Below are positions 35,526-48,486 of a stretch of DNA of 64,000 nt, piece by piece. Location: contig NC_087385.1 in assembly GCF_963675165.1 (NCBI RefSeq), forward strand, positions 780,001 to 844,000, in the 5' to 3' direction. The first letter of the stretch is position 1, and every line of letters starts with the position of its first letter. A program made the translations under genes and the position numbers. The stretch comes from Halichondria panicea (lineage: Eukaryota; Porifera; Demospongiae; Suberitida; Halichondriidae). The notes under the pieces are model-generated. The model did no database searches, had not been told where the DNA came from, and saw only the letters and a program-made list of their open reading frames with translations.

Positions 35526-38500
35526 ATGGATGCTCCAGTTGAACCATCACCTCGTGCGGGTCAATTCTCTGCAGTTGACGGACACCATTACATGTGGAGG
35601 GGGGCTGGTCCAGGACGAGGGTCTAACATCATTGCTGTGTATGATCCAAGCACTGAGCTGTGGAGCCTCTTGCCCACCACTGGACCTCTACCCCCTGGAG
35701 ATTATGGTGGTTGCTCTGTTTGTGTAGGTCGTTGCCTGTACACCTTTGGTGGCCGTGATGAGTCTTCTTACTTCAATGACATGAGCAAGCTTGATCTGGA
35801 CACTCTCCAGTGGACCAAAGTTCAAACCTCTGGTAGTCAGCCTATGAAAAAGGCTTTCTGTGGACTTGTCCGTGTGAATGAGAGAACTCTGTGCTGCTTT
35901 GGAGGAGAAGGTATTGAGGGCACCACACAACCAGGATCAACATTCACCAAGACTAGACTGTCTGATGGAAGGGGATGGACAAACGAGTTCCATTTTTTTG
36001 ACACACAAAATGGTAACTTTTATCAATGTGTGCACATTCGCTGTATGTTTTCATTGCATACACTTATAGGGTATCTAGCTACTGGTGGGCGGAGTCCCAC
36101 CCTCACTCACATAGGAAACCATGTTCACTTTCATATCAATCAATGTTATAAGGATGATGTAACATTGTACCATTCTCTAAATTGCCCCACCCCCACTTCC
36201 AGGTGTCTGGTCGTCCCCTGAGCTCATAGGAGAGAGACTTCCTCCCTGTGCTGACTTCACCTTCACCATGATGGACCAGCACAGGGCAGTCCTCTTTGGA
36301 GGGTACCACCCTATCCATGGTGAGCTCAATGATGTCTACTTCCTTGACTTCAGGACCATGGTGAGTTGGAATTAGTACTGCCACATTGAAATGCACAATA
36401 CTGTGTGTTCACTGTGTGTAGGAGGTCACTAAGGTGAAGCCAGTACAGGGAGAGCCATGGCCAGTGGAGAGGTCACTCCATGCTGCCTGTTGTCTCAACT
36501 ATGGCCAGGACCACCCTCAACTACTGGTGTACGGAGGACTGGATAATGGTAACAAGACACTGGGGGACATGTGGATACTGGATGTTGACACTGGCAAGTG
36601 GGTAGAGGTAAGTCTTGTCTTATTATGAACTGTTAGTGTACGTGTAATAAATGGACGTAATAAAGAGATACGAGATGTTCATTTACAAGAGTAAATAACT
36701 TTGAAGTCTAGGAGGGTGTTAAATACTTGTGCTATGTACACACACCTTTACTGTATTATATCACGTTGTCAAGGTTACAAGCGTGTAATAAAAGTCATAC
36801 AGTCCCTTCCGTACACGGTCGCATAGCCTCGAGGCATAATTTGGTAAAGGGTCACTGTAATATAAAACACATAGCCTTGAGATTCCTCGTGTTGTAATGT
36901 TATATTTATTTCATACAGTACATGGATTATCTGATGATCTGTTCAGAATACACAGTACTACTGTACACTCAACATTTATTTATCAGAGCATTATTTTTTG
37001 TGCCTCCAGGTGACACCTCCTGAGTCAATGACACCACGTTCCTACCACTCCATCACTGCCACCAGTCTGGGACCAGGACTCACTGAGGTCCTCGTGTTTG
37101 GAGGCAAGCATAATACTTTGTTTGGATATGCCACTGCTGAGACCACCATACTGAGATTTGGTGAGCAGCTACTAGTACATGTAGCCATGGCAACTATTGT
37201 CTGATAGACAAGTACACACAATACATGTGTCAATGACTCTGAATGCATATACTGTTACATTTGTTCCTTAATCCCCCCTACAGAGTTGACTGGACCCTCA
37301 GCGTTTGTTGCTGGACCCTCGGCTGAGAAGTGGGCTCTCGTGGATGTGGCCCACAACGACACTAGAGGCTCCGCCCAGCGACTGAGGGAGAAGAGGATCA
37401 GACAAGCAACTGCTCGTGCCTCATCAGTCAGTGAGACCAGCGACCACTCCTCTCAAGACCGGGTGAGGGCTCTGGAACAACAGTTACGAGCAGCAGAGCA
37501 GAGAGAGCACGACACTCAACGTCACCACCAACTACAGTTGCAAGAGAAGGATCATGAAATAACTGAGGCCAACCGTCGTCATGGAGATGCAGAAAGACAA
37601 CTCAGAGAAGCTCAACAAATTTTCCAAGAAGAATTGGCCGAGGCCAACCGTCGCCTTAGAGATGCCGAGGAAAGAGCACAACTGGCAGAGCAAAGAGAGC
37701 AAGCTACTCAAAATCGCTTTGAACTATTGTTGCAAGAAAAAGATGGGATAATGGCGATAAAAGAACGAGAATCATACGAGGCCAACCATCGTCGTGTTGA
37801 TGCTGAGAGAAGAGTCCAGGAACTGATTGCTGAAAATGAACGACTTCAAGAAGACCTCCAAAGGTCAGACAGGAGAGCCCAGCTGGCAGAGGAGCGAGCA
37901 GAGGGTCTGGAAACTCAGTGGGTGGTCCATCGCGAGGAGATCACAATGACAGAGAGACAGCTCGGTGGGGGAGGATGGGGGGTCGTCAAAGTGGCCAAGT
38001 TTCGAGAAATCGAGGTGGCAGCCAAGACACTGTACGAGCAGCTCAGATCCGACTATTACCGACACGTGTTTATTCGTGAGATGAACATGGCGGCTCGTCT
38101 GCGACACCCACACCTGGTCCAGTTCATAGGAGCCACGCTGGAGGGGGAGATGATCATCCTGACAGAGCTCATGGCCACCAGTCTGAGGAGGGTGCTGGAG
38201 GGAGGTCGTATCTCACGTGAACACATCCTCTCCATCTCTGTGCAGGTCTGTCAAGCCCTCAACTATCTCCACCTCATGCAGCCAGACCCAGTGATCCATC
38301 GTGACATCAGCAGTGCAAACATCCTCCTCAATCCTCTACCCAATGGCCGCTGGAGGGCAAAGGTCACCGACTACGGCTCCGTGAACACACAGCGAATGTT
38401 AAACACGATGAACCCGGGGAGTCCTGTATACGCTGCCCCTGAGGCCGGTAACCCGTCCCTCCAATCAACCAAGATGGACATGTTCAGTCTAGGGGTGCTC

Positions 38501-38668
38501 CTGATCGAGATGTGTTCTGGCCAGTTTCCGAGTGATGACGGGCGTGAGCGCTTACTCCTCACCATCCAAGACCGTCAGTTCTCTGACATTATCAGTCGCT
38601 GTATCCATAGAGACAGAGACAATCGACCAACCGCTCGACAACTGTTGAATGAACTACGAGATAGATAA
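35526..38668 (+). CDS. Kelch-coiled coil-kinase protein K3 (type II kinase)
   Basis: Exons 35,526-36,012, 36,203-36,360, 36,422-36,607, 37,010-37,160 and 37,284-38,668 join without a phase break to give about 788 residues, the longest of the family. Six kelch blades (residues 1-326) are followed by a long coiled coil (about 386-541) made of repeated EANRR..DAE / LAEQREQATQ units. The kinase (about 548-788) has GGGGWGVV, VAAKTLY, HRDISSANILL, DYGS in place of DFG, YAAPEAG, DMFSLGVLLIEM and RPTARQLL. Catalytic Lys, HRD Asp and Asn are present, so activity is plausible. It ends NELRDR, unlike the NELLHL of K2 and K4. Its own promoter block is split by the KDZ transposon. Confidence 0.88.
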
Positions 38669-38980
38669 AACTAAATTATTGTTGTAGCGTTAATTATGCT
38701 TATTTTGTGCTTTTTCTATTTTTATTTGTACAATTGTGATTTGTTGAACTAACACCCACTTAACTGCTATAAACAATAGAAGGGAAAGCCCCTCTTGTCA
38801 TGTATGTAATTATTATAATCATATCAGCTCAATACAATGCATGGACAAATGTACAGACTAAATAATTATGTTATAACAACTCTTGTCAGTATAAGCAGTG
38901 CACATTGTACATGTAATAGGTGGACACACACACACACACACACAGGGTTAGGGGGAACAAGTTCATAGTGTCTCTTGAGT
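38669..38980. other. Intergenic, K3 and LC3-like gene converge
   Basis: AT-rich, with a short (CA)n at 38,922-38,943. Nothing coding seen. Downstream of here the sequence is unlike the regions after K2 and K4. Confidence 0.4.
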
Positions 38981-39622
38981 TCAGCCCATACTGTTCTCTC
39001 CACTGTAGGCCATGTACACGAACCCGTCCTCACCCTTGTGCTCCTGGTAGATCACAGACATGCTCGAGCTGGAGGGAGGGAGGGAGGGGGACAGTCATTA
39101 GTGTGGACACATGCAGGGGGTCAAAGTACACAGTCATTAGTGCGGACACGTACACTGGGTCAAAGTATACATTCATTAGTGACATGCAGGGGGTCAAAGT
39201 ACACAATCATTAGGACATTTAATAATGGCTAAGTTGTGTGTATACATCCAGTACCACAGTGAACGGAGTGCAGTGTATATTCTACCATAGGTACTTGAGA
39301 CAGTGCCTACAATGATGCTGTACACGACCTCTTACATGTTGACAGGGTTCAATATAGTCTCAAGCTTTACTAGCCTAGTAAACAAAGCTGCAAGAATGGC
39401 TACATGTGTATAGGCTTTCATTACACAACCTTTAATAAAGTGTCCAATAACTACACTGTATACACCAGCTTCAATGCATTACACAACTAGTGTGATCACT
39501 AGATAGCATTCCCCTGGCATGTGTGTACCTGGTGGTGGGAGTGAGGCCATTGACCATGAGGTAGATGGACTCAGTGGCCCCCAGCTGGATCCTCTGTCTC
39601 AGCACGTGCATGAACTGGGCCA
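38981..39622 (-). CDS. MAP1LC3-like: LC3/ATG8-family protein, C-terminal exons
   Basis: Two minus-strand exons join in phase. Exon 39,622-39,529 encodes [13 protein letters not shown] and [14 protein letters not shown]. Exon 39,068-38,981 encodes [20 protein letters not shown] and AYSGENSMG then stop. This is the second half of the ATG8 ubiquitin fold, with the F-x-x-x-(I/L)R-x-R-I-x-L helix, VNG turn, DGF-Y strand and a terminal Gly. That Gly is the residue joined to phosphatidylethanolamine in autophagy, and here it needs no ATG4 trimming. The first half (the KFLVP region) should lie upstream on the minus strand, but I could not place it with confidence. The exon at 40,050-40,216 can be joined only with a weak match. 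Confidence 0.7.
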
Positions 39623-40096
39623 CTGGAGGGAGGGAGGCAACAAACAACAACACAAGTCACACCACCTCACAATACAATACAACACATTCGATCTCCCTAA
39701 TAATGATATACTATAATTATACAGAATTATTTATCAGATTTCAGGCCATTGCAAAACTAACGGTAGAGTCAGTACATGGCGATTGAATAAAACCATCTCG
39801 AGGGTTGGTCCCCATAACAAGAGGCTCATCAATATCCATCCAATGAATGACAGGAATTATGAGGGAGGTAAGATATGACACAGAGCAGCTGTATTGATGC
39901 TACACATGTGATAAAGCTCTCTACAATACTCACAGACATACTAGCACTAATGAGTGGCTACAGTGAGGCTTTATAGAGGAATCAAGATGGACATGGGAAC
40001 ACTCTAGAGAGAGATGGACTCATATACTCACAACCATATTATTCCCTACCTCCACAGATACTGAGAAGCTTCCAGAGAAGGAGTACTTTGACTTCT

Positions 40097-41114
40097 CTAT
40101 AAAGAGCAGGTCCATTCGTTGCAGGTATATGTGTACATGAGTAGCTGACGCTGGTTGAAAGAGAGAGCAGGGTGATTCACAGCCATCACATAGAGGAGGC
40201 GGAAATCCTTCAGCACCTAGACACAAGGCAAATAGATATAGTATTATAAGCATTGGACTGAGAATACTGTTAACTATTAGTCTAGTCAACTGACAAGTGA
40301 GTCAAGTTGATAACTGGAGTGCAGACAATGTGCCATCCATTAGGAGCAGTGTACATGCACCTGGACACACACTTGTATAGCTGTGTATTGCTTTAGCTGG
40401 TCATGACGTGCTCAGGCATACAGTTAGTGAGTATGTGATTGTTGGTACAACATTGAAATACCCGCAGATCCTTGCAGGCACATCAACACACCCTAATCCA
40501 GGTCACCACTCTGCATGGCTATTCTATTATATGAAACCCACTAAAACAGCAAATATTGTGGCTTGGCCAGAAACATCTGCCACAACTTGGTATACAGTAA
40601 GAGCTTTTAGCAAATGAGTAGGTGGCATGAGTGATCCTAGGTAATACATAACAACCACTATAGAAGCAATACCCACCACACTAGCTAATAATGAATATGA
40701 ACACCTCATGCAAATGGAGTTAGAGAAACACTGACAGTGTCCAATCTTAATTACTTTGAGCTCATTGCAATCCTCAAAAAACGTCAGCACTTTCTTATCG
40801 TTGAGTAGTTGGAATACGACCTCAGCCACAGGTCGATTATCCGAATGCACAACAGACAGAGAACTGCACAGTTTGAGACATACTTGGTGAGAGAGGCCTG
40901 ACTCTTGGAAGGGCTTGTAGTAGCTCACTCTGTTGGCATGTATCTCAATTTTATTCACTTGCGATTTGTAATGCTCTTTAGAGGCGTCTAATAATACGGT
41001 ACCGAGGAATCGAGATTCAAATGCCAGACAGTGACGTAGCATTCGACAGATGAGGTCCACACGATCGCACGCCTCGAGGCCATGAAACGCTTGCAATATC
41101 TCTGATAGCTTCAT
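40097..41114 (-). CDS. ZCCHC2/ZCCHC14-like N-terminal domain, apparently short
   Basis: The exon 41,114-40,755 starts MKLSEILQAFHGLEACDRVD and contains ESRFLGTVLLDASKEHYKSQ and LCSSLSVVHSDNRPVAEVVF. It ends at donor GTAATT in phase 0. The next exon (40,216 down) continues VLKDFRLLYVMAVNHPALSF NQRQLL and then reaches a stop at 40,097-40,099. The two segments resemble the N-terminal helical region of ZCCHC2/ZCCHC14, RNA-binding proteins related to Smaug/Vts1; I assign it from remembered family patterns. No CCHC or SAM domain follows. It is therefore a truncated gene, a splice variant, or the 5' part of a gene whose remaining exons I cannot see. It sits directly upstream of the LC3-like exons on the same strand. 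Confidence 0.55.
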
Positions 41115-41619
41115 ATCTGTATACGTCAGCCACTAGGCCTGTAATAGAGACAACGGTATATACGTTAATGCAGTTTATATATAGGACACACAACAGTACG
41201 GCTATAATTATTGTGCAGTGGAGCTATCAAGACTAGCTGTGTACAATCTAGGACTAACACTTGCCTTGGAATTTAACCACAACACACAGTCTCAACAATT
41301 CATCATCTTTGGGAGACCTAGTTATCTGTACTTAATAGCAATAGACTCTTGATTCATGTCGTGTGTGCAGCTCTATAGTAACTGTATAGTTGAGGCTATA
41401 GTATCTAGATACAAGGCTCTCATGCACAACACACAATTCTGCACAGTAGGTGAGCACACGTAGCTAGCTGGTTGTACACTTGTTATAACTGTTAATAGTT
41501 TATTATTGTTACCTAAACAGGCAGATAGTCTCAGAGCTAGCTTGACCAGACAGCCCTATTTGGGTAGAGGACTCTTGAGGCACAAAATTCAGTTATTTGC
41601 AGAGATCAAAGGTTTCATC
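41115..41619. other. Intergenic between divergent ZCCHC-like gene and ZFAND1
   Basis: No coding exon recognised. It is the probable 5' region of the minus-strand gene. Confidence 0.4.
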
Positions 41620-42349
41620 TAGCCTGCCTCTCCTTTTTCTGTTCTTTGTCACAGAAGAGAAAATTGGAGGAACAAAGAAAGAAAGAAGGAAGCAACTAAG
41701 AAAAAGGAGAGCCTGCCTTGCTAAGTCGCGTGATCCCCTACTGACGTAGACAAATTTTAACGAGCGTGGGCGAGAGAAAACCTCAATAACTGTCCTCCCA
41801 CACAGTACTTGGAGCGCATTTACCAGGAACTAATCTGTTATGAACAGTACAGTACAGTGCAGTAGAGTCAGCCTTCGTGAGACCTTTAGTCAGTAGAGGA
41901 AGTATGAAAGACTAGAGTAGAGTAGACTATACTGCTGTAATAATTATATCTACTAATCAAGTGGGTCTGTTCTGAACTCAGGAAAAAAAACTGAGCTAAA
42001 TTTAGATATTTAGTCTCTTTAGTCTTTACTAGGTAAGCCCTTGTCTACGATGTCTCCACGCTTGATTCTGGCTTACTATCTACGATGCTAACAGCTTTTA
42101 TTTAGAGTTTGCAATGCGTAGGCATGCTGTAGCTTTTTGCTCTGTCAGGCTCCGCCCAGCTAGTGATTGCCCACGTTCATTTTCTCTCGTCTACCACTCG
42201 TCTACCGTCACGCGACTTAGCAAGGCAGGCTCTCCTTTTTCTTAGTCTCTTCCTTCTTTCTTTCTTTGTTCCTCCAATTCGTCCCGTATTTTATCTTATT
42301 GAACTACAGTGACAAAGAACAGAAAAAGGAGAGGCTGCAAAGGAGGCTA
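41620..42349. mobile_element. Foldback MITE, 730 bp, 9-bp target duplication
   Basis: The left arm from 41,620 (TAGCCTGCCTCTCCTTTTTC, later GGAGAGCCTGCCTTGCTAAG) and the right arm ending 42,349 are inverted over about 120 bp. GGTTTCATC flanks both sides (41,611-41,619 and 42,350-42,358). Long inverted arms with a 9-bp duplication resemble Mutator-like MITEs, which is an inference. It lies just upstream of ZFAND1. Confidence 0.8.
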
Positions 42350-42425
42350 GGTTTCATCATTTATAGCTTATCGTGACTCACAAATTGTGTGGGTGGAGCT
42401 AAGATTGCCCAAGAGACTAAGAAGA

Positions 42426-44011
42426 ATGGAAGTTGATGTTGGGGAACACTGTTTTTTCCCTCAATGCAACAGATTAGGTATGCAAATTAATAATGTTGTT
42501 TTGTGTATAAATTAACTACTCATTTTCAGATTTCCTTCCATTTGTGTGCGACCTCTGTCATCAAACATTTTGGTAAATAAAGATCTAGCTACCATTTTAC
42601 CATTTACATATTAATTTTGTTGGTTTTGCCACAGTAAATATCATCGAGTCCCCTCCTCTCACAACTGTGAGCACATCGACACAAATATTATATCCACATT
42701 GCCTGAGAAACAAGAGGTAATCATTTACACAATTAGATGACAAACTCATAATAATGTAATTATACATCTTCCTCCCCGGCATGCACTGAACGTGTGTCCA
42801 TAGTTTCTCTTCCACTGTTCCCTCCCCTCGTGCAAGAAGTGTCATGTGACTAGTGTGCTGTGTGAGTCTTGTGAGCAGTCGTATTGCATCCAGCACAGAC
42901 ACCAGGAGGACCACAGCTGCCCTGCACTGATAGTAGCCGAGCAACACTCTACTATAGGACCGTGAGGGGGAGGCCACTGGGACAACCTGCCAAAGCAACT
43001 GGAACAAGTGAGCATGCAAACAGTGTGGTGTACTCAACACTGAGCCTGTAATAATGAGCAATTTAGTACTCCATTCTTTATTCTAGTTCCCTACCACTCT
43101 TAATCTCAGCTACTTTAACTGTTGAGTCTACTTGTACACGCTTCATAGGATGTCTACATTCTGTGTACTATTGAACAATGTGTGTGCACTCTTTGACTGG
43201 CCAGGTGGGGTGAAAGGTGGCAGTCCATCCAAACACACGAGTGGAAAAGTTGCTTTGATGAAGTTAAAAATGAGAGCAGTTGGTCTGGACTCCATACCAC
43301 AGGTATGAAGTGGAGGAGTGGTTGCTGGGGAGGTTAGCTAGAGCTTGGACCATCGTCCTGTATTCACTACTGCATTATGCTCAGTATTCACTGGAGAATT
43401 GTGCTCCCTTTTGTAGGTGGACAGAGTGTATTTTGAAGTGGAGCTGCCAAGGACTAGTGGACTCCCTAACACCTCCATGTTTGTCTCCAAGGTGACCGCC
43501 CGGGGAAACACTTTATGCACTGGAGTGTATAATGCATACCATACCATACAGTGGAACCCTGTAACATTGGGGGATAAGATATTGGCCATTATACAGAGGT
43601 GTCCTTTGTTGAGGAGTTGTTTTGTACTGGGTACTTGACCTTTTATTTATATCTGCTGTTGGTCTTTCTGCAGGATGGTTGTTAAGTTCCACTGTATTAT
43701 ACAATTATTATATTACATGTTATAACAAAGTACATGAACCTAATACACACAATGAATAGGAGTGGTGTGTTGGACGGACGGTCGATTATATTGCTCAGAG
43801 ATTCAAACTAAAGAACGACAATCACAAAGCACATGCTCAAGTAAGTGAGACCACTAATACACTAACTGTTTGAGTGGCTCCTCTACAGAAGCTGTGTCTG
43901 TATTGTGAGGGTGCAGTACTGGGCATGTCTCATAAGCTACAGGACCTTATACACACTGTCATCACCATGGGAAGCCGAACTACACTTACACTAGAATATG
44001 AATGCAAATGA
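42426..44011 (+). CDS. ZFAND1: AN1-type zinc-finger protein, ZFAND1 orthologue
   Basis: Eight exons join in phase to 230 residues: 42,426-42,477, 42,530-42,572, 42,635-42,716, 42,804-42,961, 43,224-43,302, 43,417-43,491, 43,760-43,840 and 43,889-44,011. The first AN1 finger is HCFFPQCNRLDFLPFVCDLC followed by HQTFCKYHRVPSSHNC. The second is CKKCHVTSVLCESCEQSYCI followed by QHRHQEDHSC. After a linker comes a ubiquitin-like domain with LMKLKMRAVGLDSIPQ, RVYFEVELP, WCVGRTVDYIAQRFKL, NDN and KLCLY. This domain order is that of ZFAND1, which recruits p97 and the proteasome to stress granules. The exon 4 donor at 42,962 and the exon 5 acceptor at 43,221-43,223 were chosen because only this pair keeps the frame into the ubiquitin-like domain. 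K4 begins about 200 bp downstream. Confidence 0.9.
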
Positions 44012-44226
44012 TATCCAATAAATTTTTGTTATGTGGAGTTTGTGAAAGTGGGTGGGGCTGCTGATATTACAGGAAGTGTCTTCCATGAGGTGAGTTCAGA
44101 GATAGACTACTAGCTAGAGAAGTGTGTGCATAAGAGAAGTGTGTATGATACATGTGATCTGTATATCAGTGTCTAGATAGCCAATGTGTATATGTATATT
44201 GCTCACTGTCCTTACTCCTGCAGACA

Positions 44227-47200
44227 ATGTTGAAAGCTCGGCTGCACTCCTTTTTTGGTCGTCCACCAGTTGAACCATTAGTTGAACCACCACCTCGTTA
44301 TGGTCAATTCTCTGCAGTTGACGGACACCATTACCTGTGGAGGGGGGTTGGTCCAGGACGAGGGTCTAACATCATTGCTGTGTATGATCCAAGCACTGAG
44401 CTGTGGAGCCTCTTGCCCACCACTGGACCTCTACCCCCTGGACCTCTACCCCCTGGAGAGGCTGATGGTTGCTCTGTTTGTGTAGGTCGTTGCCTGTACA
44501 CCTTTGGTGGTTGGGATGGGTCTTCTTACGTCAATGACATGAGCAGGCTTGATCTGGACACTCTCCAGTGGACCAAAGTTCAAACCTCTGGTAGTCAGCC
44601 TATGAAAAAGGCTTACTGTGGGCTTGTCTGTGTGAATGAGAGAACTCTGTGCTGCTTTGGAGGAGTCGGTATTGAGGGCACCACACAACCAGGATCAACA
44701 TGCACCGGTGGACGCACAAACGAGTTTCATTTCTTTGACACACAAAATGGTAACTTTTGTCAATGTGACATTCGGTGTATTTGCATACACTTATAGGGTA
44801 TCTAGCTACTGGTGGGCGGAGTCCCACCCTCACTCACATAGGAAACCATGTTCACTTTCATATCAATCAATGTTATAAGGATGATGTAACATTGTACCAT
44901 TCTCTAAATTTCTCCACCCCCACTTCCAGGTGTCTGGTCGTCCCCTGAGCTGAGAGGAGAGAGACCTCCTCCCTGTAGTGCCTTCACCTTCATCATGGTG
45001 GACCAGCACAGGGCAGTCCTCTTTGGAGGGTGGCAACTTGGCCGTGGTAGGCTCAATGAAGTCTACCTCTTCGATTTTAGGACACTGGTGAGTTGGAATT
45101 AGTACTGCCACATTGAAATGCACAATACTGTGTGTTCACTGTGTGTAGGAGGTCACTAAGGTGAAGCCAGTACAGGGAGAGCCATGGCCAGTGGAGAGGT
45201 CACTCCATGCTGCCTGTTGTCTCAACTATGGCGACCACCCTCAACTACTGGTGTACGGAGGACTGGATGATGACATCAAGACACTGGGGGACATGTGGAT
45301 ACTGGATGTTGACGCTTTCAAGTGGACAGAGGTGAGTCTTGTCTTATTATGAACTGTTAGTGTACGTGTAATAAATGGACGTAATAAGAGACGTTCATTT
45401 ACAAGAGTAAATAATTTTGAAGTCTAGGAGGATGTTAAATACTTGTGCTATGTACACACACCTTTACTGTATTATATCACGTTGTCAAGGTTACAAGCGT
45501 GTAATAAAAGTCATACAGTCCCTTCCGTACACGGTCACGTAGCCTCGAGGCATAATTTGGTAAAGGGTCACTGTAATATAAAACACATAGCCTTGAGATT
45601 CCTCGTGTTGTAATGTTATATTTATTTCATACAGTACATGGATTATCTGATGATCTGTTCAGAATACACAGTACTACTGTACACTCAACATTTATTTATC
45701 AGAGCATTATTTTTTGTGCCTCCAGGTGACACCTCCTGAGTCAATGACACCACGTCTCTACCACTCCATCACTGCCACCAGTCTGGGACCAGGACTCACT
45801 GAGGTCCTCGTGTTTGGAGGCCGTCGAGAGCTGTGGGGAGATCCCATTGCTGAGACCACCATACTGAGATTTGGTGAGCAGCTACTAGTACATGTAGCCA
45901 TGGCAACTATTGTCTGATAGACAAGTACACACAATACATGTGTCAATGACTCTGAATGCATATTCTGTTACATTTGTTCCTTAATTCCCCCTACAGAGTT
46001 GACTGGACCCTCAGCGTCTGTCTCGGCTGGGAAGTGGGCTCTCGTGGATGTGGCCCACAACGACACTAGAGGCTCCGCCCAGCGACTGGGTGAGAAGAGG
46101 ATCAGACAAGCAACTGCTCGTGCCTCATCAGTCAGTGAGACCAGCGACCACTCCTCTCAAGACCGGGTGAGGGCTCTGGAACAACAGTTACGAGCAGCAG
46201 AGCAGAGAGAGCACGACACTCAACGTCACCACCAACTACAGTTGCAAGAGAAAGATCGAGAATTAGCTACACAAGCTAGAGAATTGACCGAGGCCAACCG
46301 TCGTCATGGAGATGCGGAGGAAAGAGCACAGCTGGCAGAGCAAAGAGAGCAAGCTACACAATTACTTTTACAAGTGAAAGATCGTGAATTGGCTGAGGCT
46401 AACCATCGCCATGGAGATGCTGAGACTAGAATCCAAGAACTTCAAGAAGACCTCCAAAGGTCAGACAGGAGAGCCCAGCTGGCAGAGGAGCGAGCAGAGG
46501 GTCTGGAGACTCAGTGGGTGGTCCATCGCGAGGAGATCACAATGACAGAGAGACAGCTCGGTGGGGGAGGATGGGGGGTCGTCAAAGTGGCCAAGTTCCG
46601 AGGAATCGAGGTGGCAGCCAAGACACTGTACGAGCAGCTCAGATCCGACTATTACCGACACGTGTTTATTCGTGAGATGAACATGGCGGCTCGTCTGCGA
46701 CACCCACACCTGGTCCAGTTCATAGGAGCCACGCTGGAGGGGGAGATGATCATCCTGACAGAGCTCATGGCCACCAGTCTGAGGAGGGTGCTGGAGGGAG
46801 GTCGTATCTCACGTGAACACATCCTCTCCATCTCTGTGCAGGTCTGTCAAGCCCTCAACTATCTCCACCTCATGCAGCCAGACCCAGTGATCCATCGTGA
46901 CATCAGCAGTGCAAACATCCTCCTCAACCCTCTACCCGATGGCCGCTGGAGTGCAAAGGTCACCGACTACGGCTCCGTGAACACACAGCGAATGTTGAAC
47001 ACAATGAACCCAGGGAGTCCTGTATACGCTGCCCCTGAGGCCGGTAACCCGTCCCTCCAGTCAACCAAGATGGACATGTTCAGTCTGGGGGTGCTCCTGA
47101 TCGAGATGTGTTCTGGCCAGTTTCCGAGTGATGACGGACGTGAGCGCTTACTCCTCACCATCCAAGACCGTCAGTTCTCTGACATCATCAGTCGCTGTAT

Positions 47201-47264
47201 CCATAGAGACAGAGACAATCGACCAACCGCTCGACAACTGTTGAATGAACTGCTACATTTATAG
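44227..47264 (+). CDS. Kelch-coiled coil-kinase protein K4 (type II kinase)
   Basis: Exons 44,227-44,749, 44,930-45,087, 45,149-45,331, 45,726-45,873 and 45,997-47,264 give about 759 residues with no phase break. The N-terminus differs from all other copies: MLKARLHSFFGRPP replaces the usual MD(A/G)PVEPS, after acceptor CTCCTGCAG. The sequence upstream is not the usual promoter block but the 3' flank of ZFAND1. A 15-base tandem duplication repeats GPLPP in blade 1. One codon is missing in blade 5. The coiled coil is shorter than in K3. The kinase is almost identical to that of K3 (HRDISSANILL, DYGS, YAAPEAG) and ends NELLHL. Confidence 0.88.
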
Positions 47265-48098
47265 ATAGATACATAGATAGATATAGTCCATGCCATGCTT
47301 TTAGATTTATCGTGCTGTTTTTGTAGTGTTGTATAATGCCTGTGTTGGTGCATGGTGTAACCTCAACCATAAGATAAAGATATTGTGTATTTTGTGATTA
47401 GAATTTTATACACCCACTTGATTATGTTTGTGTACACAAGCTAAAGGGGAAAGCACCTATATTATGCTGTGTCAGCACTATGGGCTCTATTTGGATCATG
47501 AAATAATTTGTAGCAGACTAGTGGATCGACTAGACGACAAGCAAGCGCAACTAAGCCATGGATGAAGATGAGCTCCCATCACTGAGTTTCCCATCCCCCT
47601 GGAGCAGGAATGGGCGTGGCATAGACACCACAAGGGGGCGTGGCAGAGGTGTAAGGTAACTTCATACCAAAACAATCTGTATGAATACGTCTCCTTTCAG
47701 ATACTCTGCGCTGGATGTGAAGGACCTTGACGAGGTGCCACTCATGAGTGAGGATGGTATGGGCGGGAGTGATGAGGAGACTGTGTGGGAGGGTGGTGGA
47801 AGCCACACAAGATGGCAGCGACGGATACGCTCACACTCCACACTAGTGAGCCTGCTCTTCAATGGAGGATGGGTCGTCGTACTAAAGAAGTGAGTGAGAA
47901 ATCTGACTTTTGGTATTAATTTACTGTAACTGTACGTGTACATGTAGAGACATTGGACGGTTAATTTAAGACCAATAAAGTTGCCTAGTAATGCTTTTCA
48001 GGGCTCACAGGAATACTGATTACTACCAAGCCCTTTCTACTACTACATACTGTGTTGAAATTTCATACACAGTACTCTGTTATGATGTCGATCAACAT

Positions 48099-48135
<37 letters not shown>

Positions 48136-48486
48136 CTGTGTCTCTTCATTGCTCTCTGTGTGTAGACGTAAGAAGCAACCACAGTCACGGACCATCAGTC
48201 TCGGCCACACCGTGAGTGGTTACTCGTACCCAGTGTAACTACCACTATTGTTTGCTACACAGGACAGCCATCAGAGGTATGCCCACAACAGGATATGCAA
48301 TCAGAAGTACACCATGTGGACCTTCTTCCCAAAGGTGAAAAAAATGATTTTGGAAGCTCTAATAATTGAAGTCATATGTGTTCTCTCTCTCCCTCTCATG
48401 ACAGATTTTGTATGAGCAGTTCAAGTTCTTCCTGAACCTTTACTTCCTGGTAGTGGCTCTCACTCAGTTCATTCCTCAGCTCAGGA

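Noticed and set aside
42962-43020. Premature stop in ZFAND1 after AEQHSTIGP
   Set aside because: A GTGAGG donor at 42,962 and an acceptor GGCAG at 43,223 give an in-frame join into the ubiquitin-like domain, so no stop is needed.
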